From Aureispira sp. CCB-QB1 (GTDB taxonomy: Bacteria > Bacteroidota > Bacteroidia > Chitinophagales > Saprospiraceae): DNA of 64,000 bases. The notes below the pieces were generated by a model, which was given only the letters and a program-made list of their open reading frames with translations, did no database searches and was not told where the DNA came from. Position numbers and translations under genes: made by a program. Positions 8,806 to 18,238 of the stretch are shown one piece after another; within the stretch, counting starts at the first letter, position 1; each line of letters begins with the position of its first letter. The stretch lies in assembly GCA_945870185.1 (NCBI GenBank), contig CAMBRK010000013.1, positions 18,913 through 82,912 of the forward strand. Reading direction: 5' to 3'.

Positions 8806-10377
8806 ATGAGACGCAAATTAGTACTTTGGGGTTCCAACGAGAAAGATGAGAAATTACTTGTTGCTTTGGAACTTCTTGAAAAGGAGAATGTGGTAAATAT
8901 TTTTACCTTTCCTGAAAATGTAGCCACTGAAGATTTTTACAAGAGCATGTCTGAAAAATGGAAGGATGACATCGAAGTGGAATTCCCTTCTGGATTTTCT
9001 AAAATAGAAAGAAAACTGTCTGTTTCTGACAGTCTCTTACCTGATGAGCTAAAAGTAGAACGCCCTGATCTTGTTACCAGAGCTCAAGCCGAATGGCACT
9101 TTGTAGTCCTTTCATCTAAACTTTATGGGATGTACAAATCAGAATTTGAAGAGATCAAAGAAAAAGTGGAAGGATTGAGCCAGTATGAAAATGTCATGTG
9201 GGAAGATCTCAAAAACTTCTGGACGAAGGTTCAAAATCAAGTTAACGAAAAAAATCTTTTCCGTGAGCATGGCGCAGCCCTTCGTGAGAAAACCAACGGT
9301 TTATTTGACAAGCTGAAGGAACTGAAAAAATCTTTGGAAGGAGAATTCGAAACCCAATCGAAAAAACATTATGAGTCCTTTAGCCAAGAACTCCATGATA
9401 TCGAAGAAAAGATAGAAAAAGGATTAGGTTTATCCCCATTGTTTGAAGATCTTAAAAAAATTCAAACAAAAATAAGAGACTTTAAATTTACCAAAGAAGA
9501 TAGAAATGAACTTTGGGACAAAATAGACACCACCTTTAAAAAGTTAAAAGAAAAAAGAGGTAACCCGGGTGAGCAGCAAGTCAATAATAATTTGGCAAGA
9601 TTGGAAACTCGCTACAATGGCTTGATCGTAGCTATACAGAAAATGCAAAAGTCTGTTGATTATGATAAGCAAGATCTAGACTTCCAAAATAAAAAAGTAG
9701 GAGAAAGTGATGGTCAATTGGAATCACAACTTAGAGTAGCCAAAATTAGGATGATCGAAGAAAGGCTACGCTCTAAGGAAGAAAAGTTGGCAGATATGAA
9801 CTTGACCAAAAATGAGCTCGAATCGAGGATGGAAAAAGAGAAAAAACGTGCTACTAAGATGGAGAAGATGGAAAAACTAGAAGAAGCCAAAGAAGTAGTT
9901 AAACAAAAAATAGCCACTGATATCGCTGAGCAATCCAAAGAAATGGATAAAATAGCAGGCAAACTAGAGAAAGCAGCTTCTGAAATCGTTAAACCTAAAA
10001 AAGAGAGCACGTTCTTTGACAAATTATCCGAGTCTGTAGAGCAATTGGTAGAAGATGTAGTAGATACTGCCAAAGCTGTAGCTGAAGTGGTAGGCGAAAA
10101 ATTGGAAGATGCGATGGAAAAAGCAGAAGACAAATTGGATAATCTTGAAGATAAAGCTGAAGCTTTTGCAGATGCCGCATCTGCAAAATTTGAAGAGTTC
10201 AAAGAAAAAGTAGAAGATAAAGCTGAAATCGTTGAAGAAAAGTTCGATGATATCAAAGATGTTGCTGAAGATAAGCTCGAAGATGCTCTCGACAAGGCTT
10301 CGGAGCTGGCTTCAGAAGTTAAGGAGAAGTTTTCATTTGATACTGACGCTGATGAAAAGAAAAGTGAAGAAGCTTAA
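8806..10377 (+). CDS. Long charged coiled-coil protein of unknown function
   Basis: 523 residues with no signal peptide or membrane segment. After a compact, possibly folded N-terminus (about 1-100, MRRKLVLWGSNEKDEKLL), nearly the whole chain is Lys/Glu-rich helix. Residues 130-410 look like long coiled coils with DUF349-like spacing. Residues 415-510 form an amphipathic, repeated Ala/Lys/Glu/Asp pattern (VAEVVGEKLEDAMEKAEDK, KVEDKAEIVEEKF, VAEDKLEDALDKASEL) like LEA group 3 or apolipoprotein helices. It sits between asd and radA, each with its own spacing, and ends before a terminator at 10471. I do not recognise an assigned function; a cytoplasmic scaffold or stress-protection role would be speculation. 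Confidence 0.8.
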   Translation: MRRKLVLWGSNEKDEKLLVALELLEKENVVNIFTFPENVATEDFYKSMSEKWKDDIEVEFPSGFSKIERKLSVSDSLLPDELKVERPDLVTRAQAEWHFVVLSSKLYGMYKSEFEEIKEKVEGLSQYENVMWEDLKNFWTKVQNQVNEKNLFREHGAALREKTNGLFDKLKELKKSLEGEFETQSKKHYESFSQELHDIEEKIEKGLGLSPLFEDLKKIQTKIRDFKFTKEDRNELWDKIDTTFKKLKEKRGNPGEQQVNNNLARLETRYNGLIVAIQKMQKSVDYDKQDLDFQNKKVGESDGQLESQLRVAKIRMIEERLRSKEEKLADMNLTKNELESRMEKEKKRATKMEKMEKLEEAKEVVKQKIATDIAEQSKEMDKIAGKLEKAASEIVKPKKESTFFDKLSESVEQLVEDVVDTAKAVAEVVGEKLEDAMEKAEDKLDNLEDKAEAFADAASAKFEEFKEKVEDKAEIVEEKFDDIKDVAEDKLEDALDKASELASEVKEKFSFDTDADEKKSEEA

Positions 10378-10470
10378 GAGGAAGTCGGTCATTCTTATGA
10401 ATTTTTCAGGAAAGTCTTCTGTAGAATTTAAATAATTACAGTTCATAATTATAAAAACTGAGTTAACTAT

Positions 10471-10518
10471 AAAAAGAGCAGCGAACAAAATGTATTGTTA
10501 GTTGCTCTTTTTATTTTT
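10471..10518 (+). terminator. Rho-independent terminator of the coiled-coil gene
   Basis: AAAAAGAGCA and TGCTCTTTTT pair across an imperfect hairpin and are followed by a T-rich tail (TTTATTTTTTG). It lies about 95 bp after the stop at 10377 and can act on rightward transcription. Confidence 0.7.
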
Positions 10519-10523
10519 TGAGC

Positions 10524-10560
10524 AAAAAAAAGCGGTGTTAGTCCAAAGACCAACAACCGC
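10524..10560 (-). terminator. Orphan minus-strand terminator hairpin
   Basis: Read leftward, a GC-rich imperfect stem (GCGGTTGTTGGTC / GACTAACACCGC, TTTG loop) is followed by an unbroken T8 tract (A run at 10524-10531). This is a good rho-independent terminator for leftward transcription. The flanking genes both run rightward, so no known gene uses it; see the small-RNA finding. Confidence 0.65.
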
Positions 10561-10692
10561 ATAACCATAAAAAACCAATTGAAAACAATTTAATTTATGA
10601 CCACTTTTGGACTGTTATTTCTAAACTATCTATTTATACTTTTAAGACGAGTAAAATATTCAACATCACATATTTTTTAAAAAAAAATTATC

Positions 10693-12063
10693 TTGAAAAT
10701 AAAATCTTCATTTTTTTGCAGCAGTTGCGGTACTGAAAGTCCTAAATGGGTCGGGAAGTGTCCCTCATGTGGAGAGTGGAATACTTACCAAGAAGAAGTA
10801 ATAGAAAAGAAAACCGCAGCCGAAGAAAAAGAGCAAGTATGGCGCACCACTAAAAAAGAAAAAAGCTCACCTAAAAGGTTGTCGGAAGTATCCGCCCTTT
10901 CCTCACAACGCATAGATACTTATGATGGTGAACTCAATCGTGTCTTAGGGGGCGGATTGGTAGCAGGATCAATGATACTCGTAGGTGGTCAACCAGGTAT
11001 AGGAAAGTCTACACTCTTACTCCAACTAGCTTTAAGACAAAACTTAAAAATACTTTATGTCTCAGGTGAAGAAAGTGAAGAGCAAATAAAAATGCGTGCT
11101 GACAGGATAGGTCGTAAAAACGATAACTGTTATATTTATACCGATGTCAATGTTTCCAGTATACTCAAAGTTGCCAATCAAATAGAACCTGATCTCATCA
11201 TAGTAGACTCTATTCAGACAGTGGTCAGTACATTTATAGACAGTACGCCGGGAAGTATCTCTCAGGTAAGAGAATGTACAGGTGAACTGCAGCGATACGC
11301 CAAAGAAAGCAATATTCCTATTTTTATCATAGGCCACATTACCAAAGAAGGTGGTATAGCCGGACCTAAGTTACTGGAGCATATTGTAGATGTAGTATTG
11401 CAATTTGAAGGCGATCAGCATTATGCATACCGCATCCTTAGAACGCTAAAAAATAGATTTGGCAGTACTGATGAAATAGGTATCTATGCCATGGATATCA
11501 ATGGGCTAAGGGAAATATCCAATCCATCAGAGCTGCTCATCTCTCCTGATGATGCCCATTTGAGCGGTAGTGCCATAGCCGCATCATTGGAAGGATTAAG
11601 ACCTTTACTACTCGAAACCCAAGCATTGGTCAGTCCAGCAATATACGGAACACCACAGCGATCTGCTACCGGTTTTGACTTGAGAAGGTTATCTATGCTT
11701 TTGGCAGTGTTGGAAAAAAGATGTGGTCTATCCTTTGGTCAAAATGATGTATTTCTCAATATAGCAGGCGGTATTAAAGTCACTGATCCATCTATAGATT
11801 TGGCTATTGTGGCGGCACTGATCTCTTCGCTGCAGGATATTCATATCAGCAAAAAGATATGTTTTGCAGGAGAAGTAGGATTGTCAGGTGAGATCAGACC
11901 GGTGAGTAGAATAGACCAAAGAATCCAAGAAGCAGGAAGGCTTGGTTTTGAAACCATATTTATCTCCAAGTATAAAGCTGACTTATTGCCTAAAAAGGAT
12001 TTTGGAGTAGAAGTCAAGATGTTGACCAAAATTGATGACTTACTCAGAGATGTATTTGCCTAA
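10693..12063 (+). CDS. radA: DNA repair protein RadA (TTG start)
   Basis: 456 residues, full length. RadA is a RecA-related branch-migration ATPase that processes recombination intermediates. The N-terminal C4 zinc finger has cysteines at 9, 12, 23 and 26. The Walker A motif GGQPGIGKST is at about 98-107, the RadA-specific KNRFG motif near 250, and the C-terminal Lon-protease-like domain from about 285 (SGSAIAASLEG to LSGEIRPVSRIDQR). The only start that keeps the zinc finger is TTG at 10693, with an A-rich leader and no Shine-Dalgarno site. The DCC-family gene follows at a 21-bp gap, probably cotranscribed. Confidence 0.97.
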   Translation: MKIKSSFFCSSCGTESPKWVGKCPSCGEWNTYQEEVIEKKTAAEEKEQVWRTTKKEKSSPKRLSEVSALSSQRIDTYDGELNRVLGGGLVAGSMILVGGQPGIGKSTLLLQLALRQNLKILYVSGEESEEQIKMRADRIGRKNDNCYIYTDVNVSSILKVANQIEPDLIIVDSIQTVVSTFIDSTPGSISQVRECTGELQRYAKESNIPIFIIGHITKEGGIAGPKLLEHIVDVVLQFEGDQHYAYRILRTLKNRFGSTDEIGIYAMDINGLREISNPSELLISPDDAHLSGSAIAASLEGLRPLLLETQALVSPAIYGTPQRSATGFDLRRLSMLLAVLEKRCGLSFGQNDVFLNIAGGIKVTDPSIDLAIVAALISSLQDIHISKKICFAGEVGLSGEIRPVSRIDQRIQEAGRLGFETIFISKYKADLLPKKDFGVEVKMLTKIDDLLRDVFA

Positions 12064-12084
12064 AGTCCATGATAAATATTTGCC

Positions 12085-12528
12085 ATGAAATTTTCGGTTT
12101 TATTTTTTGATGGTGATTGTCTGTTGTGCTCTAGGGTAGTTCAATGGATTATCAAAAATGACACCAGAGGCAATATATATTTTTGCACATTGGAAGATGG
12201 AAGAAACGCTGGTGTAGATGGTCTTGAAAATGACACGGTTATCTTATGGCACCTCCACAAAACTTATCAAAAAAGTAAGGCTGTAGCCCAGGTTTTGAAG
12301 CTGTTGGGTGGTTTCTATCGTTTAGTTGGGTACGTTATATCTTTTTTTCCTTTAATAATCTCTGATAAAGTTTACGAATTTGTAGCAAAAAATAGATATG
12401 ATTGGTTTGGAAAAAAGACCAATTGTCTGATACCGAATCCTGAATGGGCTTACAGGATTTTAAGTTTGGAAAATATTGACAATATGAATTTAGAAAAGCC
12501 TAATATTGAAAATAAAGATCCACTATAA
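12085..12528 (+). CDS. DCC-family (DUF393) thiol-disulfide oxidoreductase-like protein
   Basis: 147 residues. The family-defining DGDCxxC motif is at 10-15 (FFDGDCLLCSRVV), followed by a thioredoxin-like small domain and a hydrophobic patch at about 80-98. DUF393/YuxK proteins are predicted thiol oxidoreductases; their substrates are unknown. It lies 21 bp downstream of radA and is likely in the same transcript. It converges on the T9SS protein at 12558. Confidence 0.85.
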   Translation: MKFSVLFFDGDCLLCSRVVQWIIKNDTRGNIYFCTLEDGRNAGVDGLENDTVILWHLHKTYQKSKAVAQVLKLLGGFYRLVGYVISFFPLIISDKVYEFVAKNRYDWFGKKTNCLIPNPEWAYRILSLENIDNMNLEKPNIENKDPL

Positions 12529-12557
12529 ATATAAACAAGAATATCTTAACTTTAACT

Positions 12558-14108
12558 TTAATATTTAATCAATTTTTTGACAATAACTTCTCCATTATCC
12601 AATTGGATATTTATAAAATAAGTGCCAGGTATTAATTCAGAAGTTGAAATTTCATTTGGTGGTTCAGATATTTTCTTTAATTGAGTACCTTGGAGAGTCC
12701 GAATAGTAATAGTTTTAACAGGACTATTATTTTTTAAATAGAAACTTTCATCTGCTGGATTAGGATATATCACAACATCACCTAAACTATCAAAGTTCCC
12801 TTCATCTGTACCAGACAACCTTGGGGTTACGTTTGTCAAAAATTCACACTTGTCGTCTATACAACCTTGAGCATTCATCCGTACAACAAACAGATCTAAA
12901 TCAGTTCTGCCCAGCTGAACAATAGGATCAAAATCAAGATAGTTAGCAATTTTCCCAACTACAAAAAGATCGCCGGTTTCTAATTCTACAAAATCTTTGA
13001 AATCACCATATGCTGAGATATTGCCTGTAGTCTCTCTGAAAAATGCCTTTTCCCATAATAACTTACCATTGCTGGTCATTCTAAAAATATAGGGTACTGC
13101 CGAAATTTTTGTGTTTAAGTTTAACCCTAGATTACCATAATAACCCACACCAAGTATATCTCCATTTTTCAGCACTTTTAATTGACTTAATTGTCTTTGA
13201 ATTTGATTTGAATTAAATGGGAAATTATAGTGCCAAACTTTGTTGTTTAAGCTATCAATGCAAAGTATCGATGCTATTTGTCTATACTTGTCTTCAGAAA
13301 CTGTCATGACTAAATTACCATTTTCCAATTCACAAATTCGAGGCCAAATATTTCCTTTATTTTCTCCTAGGACCACTTTTCGGATGGGAACAAAATTCTC
13401 ATTATACTCGATTGTATAGTAGTAATCTTTTAATTTTTCACGTACTTCAAAAGAAAGTACAAGGTTTTGTCTTTTATTGATAAGCGATGACCAGACGGTA
13501 GTACTTTCACCAAAGCTTATAACAGCAGATGTATCCAAAATACCTTCGGTTATCTTTAAAATGAGGATGTTCTTATTGTTTTTTATTGAGTCTATACCTG
13601 ATCCTATGATAAATAAACTCTTATCTTTATACTTTGTTAAAATCTGAGCGTAATCTATTTGGTTTTTGTCATGAGAGCTAAAATAATCGCTGCTCAAATG
13701 ATCTAAATCATCCAATGATAGTTTGTTTAACATGAAACGATGATTGCCGTAGTCTCCGATAGGTTCGCCAGAAAGAAATATATTTTTACTCATCGTATCT
13801 ATAATCATAGATGTGAGGCCGGTACTAAATTTTTTGATTATCTTACGATTGATAGTAGTTGCATTACTGTCTAGTACTACCACTCCACAACATGGTTCGA
13901 CTAATTTCCCTTCATCATCTTGGCATATTCCAGCCCAATGAATAATAAATTCATCATTGTATTTGACAACTTCCATTCCATTCTGAGGACTACCATCATA
14001 ATCAATAATTTTACTAAAAGTATTTTGTCCTCTACTTTCAAATAGAACCAAAAGAAGTATAAAGATACTTAATACAGCTTTGATAATATGAGGTATTAAT
14101 TTTTGCAC
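12558..14108 (-). CDS. T9SS-exported protein of unknown function (GTG start)
   Basis: 516 residues. Signal peptide at about 1-28 (HIIKAVLSIFILLLVLFESRGQ), then a long beta-rich body with repeated strand-turn units of a propeller-like kind (FIIGSGIDSIKNNKNILILKI; NLVMTVSEDKY; GDLFVVGKIAN). A C-terminal T9SS type A sorting domain begins near 435 (DVVIYPNPADESFYL ... LIPGTYFINIQLDNGEVIVKKLIKY). The frame opens with GTG at 14108, and no in-frame ATG keeps the signal peptide. Only 61 bp separate it from the protease gene upstream, so cotranscription is possible. A TAGTTTTG string overlaps the start (14108-14115). Function unknown. Confidence 0.75.
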   Translation of the reverse strand: MQKLIPHIIKAVLSIFILLLVLFESRGQNTFSKIIDYDGSPQNGMEVVKYNDEFIIHWAGICQDDEGKLVEPCCGVVVLDSNATTINRKIIKKFSTGLTSMIIDTMSKNIFLSGEPIGDYGNHRFMLNKLSLDDLDHLSSDYFSSHDKNQIDYAQILTKYKDKSLFIIGSGIDSIKNNKNILILKITEGILDTSAVISFGESTTVWSSLINKRQNLVLSFEVREKLKDYYYTIEYNENFVPIRKVVLGENKGNIWPRICELENGNLVMTVSEDKYRQIASILCIDSLNNKVWHYNFPFNSNQIQRQLSQLKVLKNGDILGVGYYGNLGLNLNTKISAVPYIFRMTSNGKLLWEKAFFRETTGNISAYGDFKDFVELETGDLFVVGKIANYLDFDPIVQLGRTDLDLFVVRMNAQGCIDDKCEFLTNVTPRLSGTDEGNFDSLGDVVIYPNPADESFYLKNNSPVKTITIRTLQGTQLKKISEPPNEISTSELIPGTYFINIQLDNGEVIVKKLIKY

Positions 14109-14169
14109 AAAACTAAATTTATAAATAATAAAAATTATGACTCACTCTAATGAATTAGAAAACTTATAA

Positions 14170-17052
14170 TTAATTAACTTTTACAAACCTGTAAATATAA
14201 ATAGGAGTATTATCTTTAAAAACTTCAACAAAATATAATCCGTTATTACAGTTACTCAAATTAAGTTCATTTTTTCCTTCAAAACATACTTTTTCTAATT
14301 TCAAATTATTGAATTGATCAAAAATTTTCACGTTATATCCTGATTTATTTTTATTTTTTGGTATATCAATAAATAATTCATTAGAAATCAAAGGATTTGG
14401 ATAAGACTTTATTAAACTACTAGGTTCATCTCCATAAGACCTAATTTCTGTATTGTTTAAGTGAGTAATCTCAAATGGTAATAGCTCATTAGTAAGAATA
14501 TAATATATACCCTTTATATAACCTTTATATTCACTATCGAAAGAAGCCATATGAAATAAACTATCTTTTGAAGAGTTTGAAATTTTAACTAAATTATTTA
14601 CACCTCGATCGTAAATACTAGTATTTGATAACTTTAAATAATTTAAGTATATCTTACTAGCCTCTATAAAATAAAATTGGCCTAAATTTAAATACTCAAA
14701 ATTATTTAGAATATTATAAGCACTAGCATAATCATTATCCATCACTAAAAATGAATATGAAGTAAGTTTATCGTTGAAATCATCTTGTAGCAAATAATAA
14801 TTTATTGCTACTTCTTTACTATTTTCTTGTAAAATAAAATTCTTGAATATAGACTCTTTTAATATTTTTAAACATCTAAGGTGTTTTGAAATTAGCCATG
14901 ACTTTAATTTTGATGATATATTTGTGTCTTTCTTTAACCTCTCAATCTCAGCTTTAATGGCCTTCTCCATTATTAACTTATCCTGAAGATTAAACGGTAT
15001 TATGCAATTTCTATAATTTGGTGGCAAAGTACCCCATATATTATTTCCACAATTTAAAACATTATCTTCAATTGCATTTTCTAAAGTGAAATTTCCCTGA
15101 CCAGGATATTTACATGAACTAATAGTTGTAGCATTTTTTAAATAATATGAAAAGGTTTGTGATGTGCTACTAGTAATAATCTTATTATTTATGTTCGAAA
15201 AACAATTTCCTGCCGAAAAGGCCTCATTACCTTGAGCATCAAAAATTGATGAGTTATCGTTTATTTCTAAATCTGTAATTGAACTATAGTTAAAACAATT
15301 TGTAAGAAACTCTATTTTATTATTTCCATAAATACAGTTTGAATAATTATTGCCTAAAAATTCATTAGTCTCAATTCGATTCCATATTCCACCAGTATTT
15401 TTACTTATTACTCCAATATTTGATACTACAAAATTATTACCCCCAATATTAAATGAAGAATTTCCATCCAAGATTACTCCATCTTCTCCACCAAAAACAT
15501 TATTACTAATATTAAATTCAGCCATATTGCCTTGAGATGAAATATAAATACCTTTTGTAGAAAATATATTATTTTCAGTAATATTTGACCCAATTAAATT
15601 AGGATATGCAGAAATAAAATTCATTGCAGAATTCCCATAAAAACTACTGCCATTTACATTGACAACAGAATTTTCCGAGCTTATTCCTACTTCAACTGAA
15701 CTAGAGAATGTTGTTTCAGATACTTCTACGCCAATATTACTAATCAATTTAATTCCTATTTCACAATTTTGAAAATTTGATCCAAGAATTTTTGATTGAT
15801 CATACCATGAGAACCATAAATTTGAATATCCATATGGCCCAACTTCTATCCCAACATCACAATTGTTGAAAGTTGAATTTTCAGTTGTAATTTTTGACCC
15901 AGAAAGGTTAAAAAATGTTCCTAGAAAAAATCCAGGAACAATATTTGAAGTGCTAATTCCAATTTCAGCATTTTCAATAATTGATCCATTTTTCATTTCA
16001 ACACCGTGATTTTGCCCCGTAAAAATATTGCCAAAAACTCTTAATCCTTTCCATTTAACAGAACTATTACATGATGTCAATTTACCACCATCTATGATAA
16101 TTTTAGCCCCATCTTCTACCAGAATAATAGAATTATTAGTTAGTTTAACTTCTGAATTTATTGTCAAAACAGAAGGAGCTTTAATCTTAAGTGTACCATT
16201 TATTACCGGCAAATTTAAAGTTTGAGAAGTGTTTATTTCAATTGTTGTAGTTTGAACTGATGATGTTGAATTAATAAAATTATGAGCTGCCCTAAAATCC
16301 GCATAAAGTGTTGGAAAATTCTCAATGGGGCATCCTCCTGCCCAACTTGCAGCTCCAATTAATTTAGGTTCACCATCAATGTCTATAACCGCTGGGCCTC
16401 CACTATCGCCTCCGCCTGCAGCAATTCCTGGAGAATAAAAGGCAGCGGTACTATTGCCAATTTCAAAGGCAAAATTTGGAGGGCATAAATTATTTGAATT
16501 GTTTATTAAAACAGTTGCATCTTCATCTGAAATTAATGGTATGCTAGCAGATAATAATACAGAACTAGCACTGGAATTATTTGTAGCACCCCATCCCGAA
16601 ATTATTGCAGTTGTGCCTACCGAAATAACTGAATTTGGATCTACTAATTGAATGGGTTGCACTGATTCATTAAAACACAATGGAGTACTTAAACGAATCA
16701 TAGCAATATCATAACCATTAAGAAAATTGACATAATTTGGATGTATAATCACCTCATTAACCAAAATTCTTTGCCCTATCGAATTATTAGTTTGGTCTGT
16801 TGCACCTGCATGTACCATGAACGGTCCACTTAAATCTGCAAAACAATGAGCTGCACTAACAATCCATTCATTATTTATTATACTTCCGCCACAATGATGA
16901 GCTCCATTTAATTCTATTGATACTTGCCAAGGGACTTCTGTAATTTGCGTAGGAGTTCCTCCAAAAATATATGTGTTCTGACAATTTACAGAATTAAAAT
17001 TTAATGAAGTGATTAAAACACTAAAAAGACTTATAATAGTTTTGATGCTCAT
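14170..17052 (-). CDS. Trypsin-like serine protease fused to a beta-helix and T9SS domain
   Basis: 960 residues. Signal peptide 1-24 (ends NCQ); chymotrypsin-fold S1 protease at about 29-262 with catalytic His69 (AAHC), Asp115 (DIAM) and Ser217 (GGGDSGGP). The IFGG at 29-32 resembles the activation site IVGG. Residues about 270-660 form a right-handed beta-helix with many Asn-rich turns (GVEMKNGSIIENAEIGIS; SFYGNSAMNFI). A helical linker at about 680-860 leads to a T9SS sorting domain (SYPNPLISNELFIDIP ... YIYRFVKVN). It should be a secreted or surface-bound protease; the helix may bind a polymer or spread the catalytic domain from the cell (inference). It sits downstream of the sigma/anti-sigma pair. 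Confidence 0.9.
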   Translation of the reverse strand: MSIKTIISLFSVLITSLNFNSVNCQNTYIFGGTPTQITEVPWQVSIELNGAHHCGGSIINNEWIVSAAHCFADLSGPFMVHAGATDQTNNSIGQRILVNEVIIHPNYVNFLNGYDIAMIRLSTPLCFNESVQPIQLVDPNSVISVGTTAIISGWGATNNSSASSVLLSASIPLISDEDATVLINNSNNLCPPNFAFEIGNSTAAFYSPGIAAGGGDSGGPAVIDIDGEPKLIGAASWAGGCPIENFPTLYADFRAAHNFINSTSSVQTTTIEINTSQTLNLPVINGTLKIKAPSVLTINSEVKLTNNSIILVEDGAKIIIDGGKLTSCNSSVKWKGLRVFGNIFTGQNHGVEMKNGSIIENAEIGISTSNIVPGFFLGTFFNLSGSKITTENSTFNNCDVGIEVGPYGYSNLWFSWYDQSKILGSNFQNCEIGIKLISNIGVEVSETTFSSSVEVGISSENSVVNVNGSSFYGNSAMNFISAYPNLIGSNITENNIFSTKGIYISSQGNMAEFNISNNVFGGEDGVILDGNSSFNIGGNNFVVSNIGVISKNTGGIWNRIETNEFLGNNYSNCIYGNNKIEFLTNCFNYSSITDLEINDNSSIFDAQGNEAFSAGNCFSNINNKIITSSTSQTFSYYLKNATTISSCKYPGQGNFTLENAIEDNVLNCGNNIWGTLPPNYRNCIIPFNLQDKLIMEKAIKAEIERLKKDTNISSKLKSWLISKHLRCLKILKESIFKNFILQENSKEVAINYYLLQDDFNDKLTSYSFLVMDNDYASAYNILNNFEYLNLGQFYFIEASKIYLNYLKLSNTSIYDRGVNNLVKISNSSKDSLFHMASFDSEYKGYIKGIYYILTNELLPFEITHLNNTEIRSYGDEPSSLIKSYPNPLISNELFIDIPKNKNKSGYNVKIFDQFNNLKLEKVCFEGKNELNLSNCNNGLYFVEVFKDNTPIYIYRFVKVN

Positions 17053-17241
17053 TATTTAAAAAATTATATTTCACACAAATATAGTACATATTTTTCTTAT
17101 TAAGATCAATTCTTTTAGAGGAATTTTGACAAGTTCTGTCATCCACGATGAATTATTTTTTGGAGTCTATAGTCTAAAAATGGTTTATTGCTTATAATAA
17201 TTAAGTATTAAATTGGTAGTTTCATTACTTTAAAAAGAAGA

Positions 17242-18186
17242 TCACTTACCTTTATCTTTTGGTGCAATGATAATGATACAACCTTCACAGTCTCCAGGCT
17301 TGGTATCGATGATTCCCTTACTCTTGAGCTTTGCCAGGATATCCTGATATGGCAAGTTGATATTTAACTTCACTCTCATTTCAGGATCATACTTAAATTT
17401 TTTGTCGATTTTGACTAGTTTCTTGTTGTGTTTTAAAATGTAATTCTTGATAACTGATCCTAGTTTATAAGTAGAGCCTGCTTCTTTCTTTTCCACAGTT
17501 GGCTTCGGTGATGCAATATCTTGTTTTTTGTTCACCATCACTTTTGCCTGAAAAAGAGTATCTTTGATATTCAAATATTTAAATTGGCCATTTAAATATT
17601 GAAATTTATCGCCTTTATGCAATACTATAGCTTGGTCAAGCTTAGCACTATTTGCTATTTTTACTACGCCCTCTTGGTTTTCAATAAAGATCGTATCCTT
17701 GGCTGCAGATATCAAAAATTTAGTTCCTATGACTTCCACTTTTAACGTACCTATATATACATTGAAAGGCATAATACTTTTTTTAACATCAAAGCTGGCA
17801 TTACCGTCAAGGTCAACATTTCTGGTATTTTGTCCTTCAAATGTTATAGGATAATCTATTTTTGCTCCATTCTCTAAAATGATCTTGGTACCGTCCAGTA
17901 GTTCTAAAGTTTTGGGTTCGGTGGCAGTAAAAGACTCTCTAAGTTTTTCTGGTTTTTTAAGTGTCCACAGGCAAAATAAAACCAAAACAAATAAGGCAGC
18001 TATCGATTGTATCAAAGTATAAAAGGAAAATGTCTTTGCAACTTTACGAGTCTCCACTTCTTGATGAATCACTGTGGGTGCTCCTTCCACTTTTTCCATA
18101 AATAGATCCCACTCAGCCTGAGTATCATAGACCTTAAAGTCTTTGATTTCTGAATTTTGCTTCAATATGGAATCTAATTTATTCAA
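17242..18186 (-). CDS. FecR-family anti-sigma factor (TTG start)
   Basis: 314 residues. A short cytoplasmic N-terminus, one membrane segment at about 55-75, a periplasmic FecR domain at 90-200 (LLDGTKIILENGAKIDYP; VEVIGTKFLISA; IENQEGVVKIA), then a Lys-rich linker and a C-terminal DUF4974/STN-like module (PYQDILAKLKSKGI). Such proteins hold an ECF sigma factor at the membrane until a surface signal is received. It lies 52 bp after the sigma gene, the usual order. The frame begins with TTG at 18186; a stop lies close upstream and the next ATG would delete 29 residues. Unlike most Bacteroidota sigma/FecR pairs it is not followed by SusC/SusD but by a secreted protease. Confidence 0.88.
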   Translation of the reverse strand: MNKLDSILKQNSEIKDFKVYDTQAEWDLFMEKVEGAPTVIHQEVETRKVAKTFSFYTLIQSIAALFVLVLFCLWTLKKPEKLRESFTATEPKTLELLDGTKIILENGAKIDYPITFEGQNTRNVDLDGNASFDVKKSIMPFNVYIGTLKVEVIGTKFLISAAKDTIFIENQEGVVKIANSAKLDQAIVLHKGDKFQYLNGQFKYLNIKDTLFQAKVMVNKKQDIASPKPTVEKKEAGSTYKLGSVIKNYILKHNKKLVKIDKKFKYDPEMRVKLNINLPYQDILAKLKSKGIIDTKPGDCEGCIIIIAPKDKGK

Positions 18187-18238
18187 TTTTATATTCTATT
18201 TTTCTATTAAGACGATATATAATATGTAACTCACATTT

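Noticed and set aside
9714..10295. 193-codon open frame on the minus strand inside the coiled-coil gene, Ser-rich product
   Set aside because: It is the antisense shadow of Lys/Glu-rich codons (GAA/AAG read backwards give TTC/CTT, Ser/Leu/Phe). No promoter or start context was seen.
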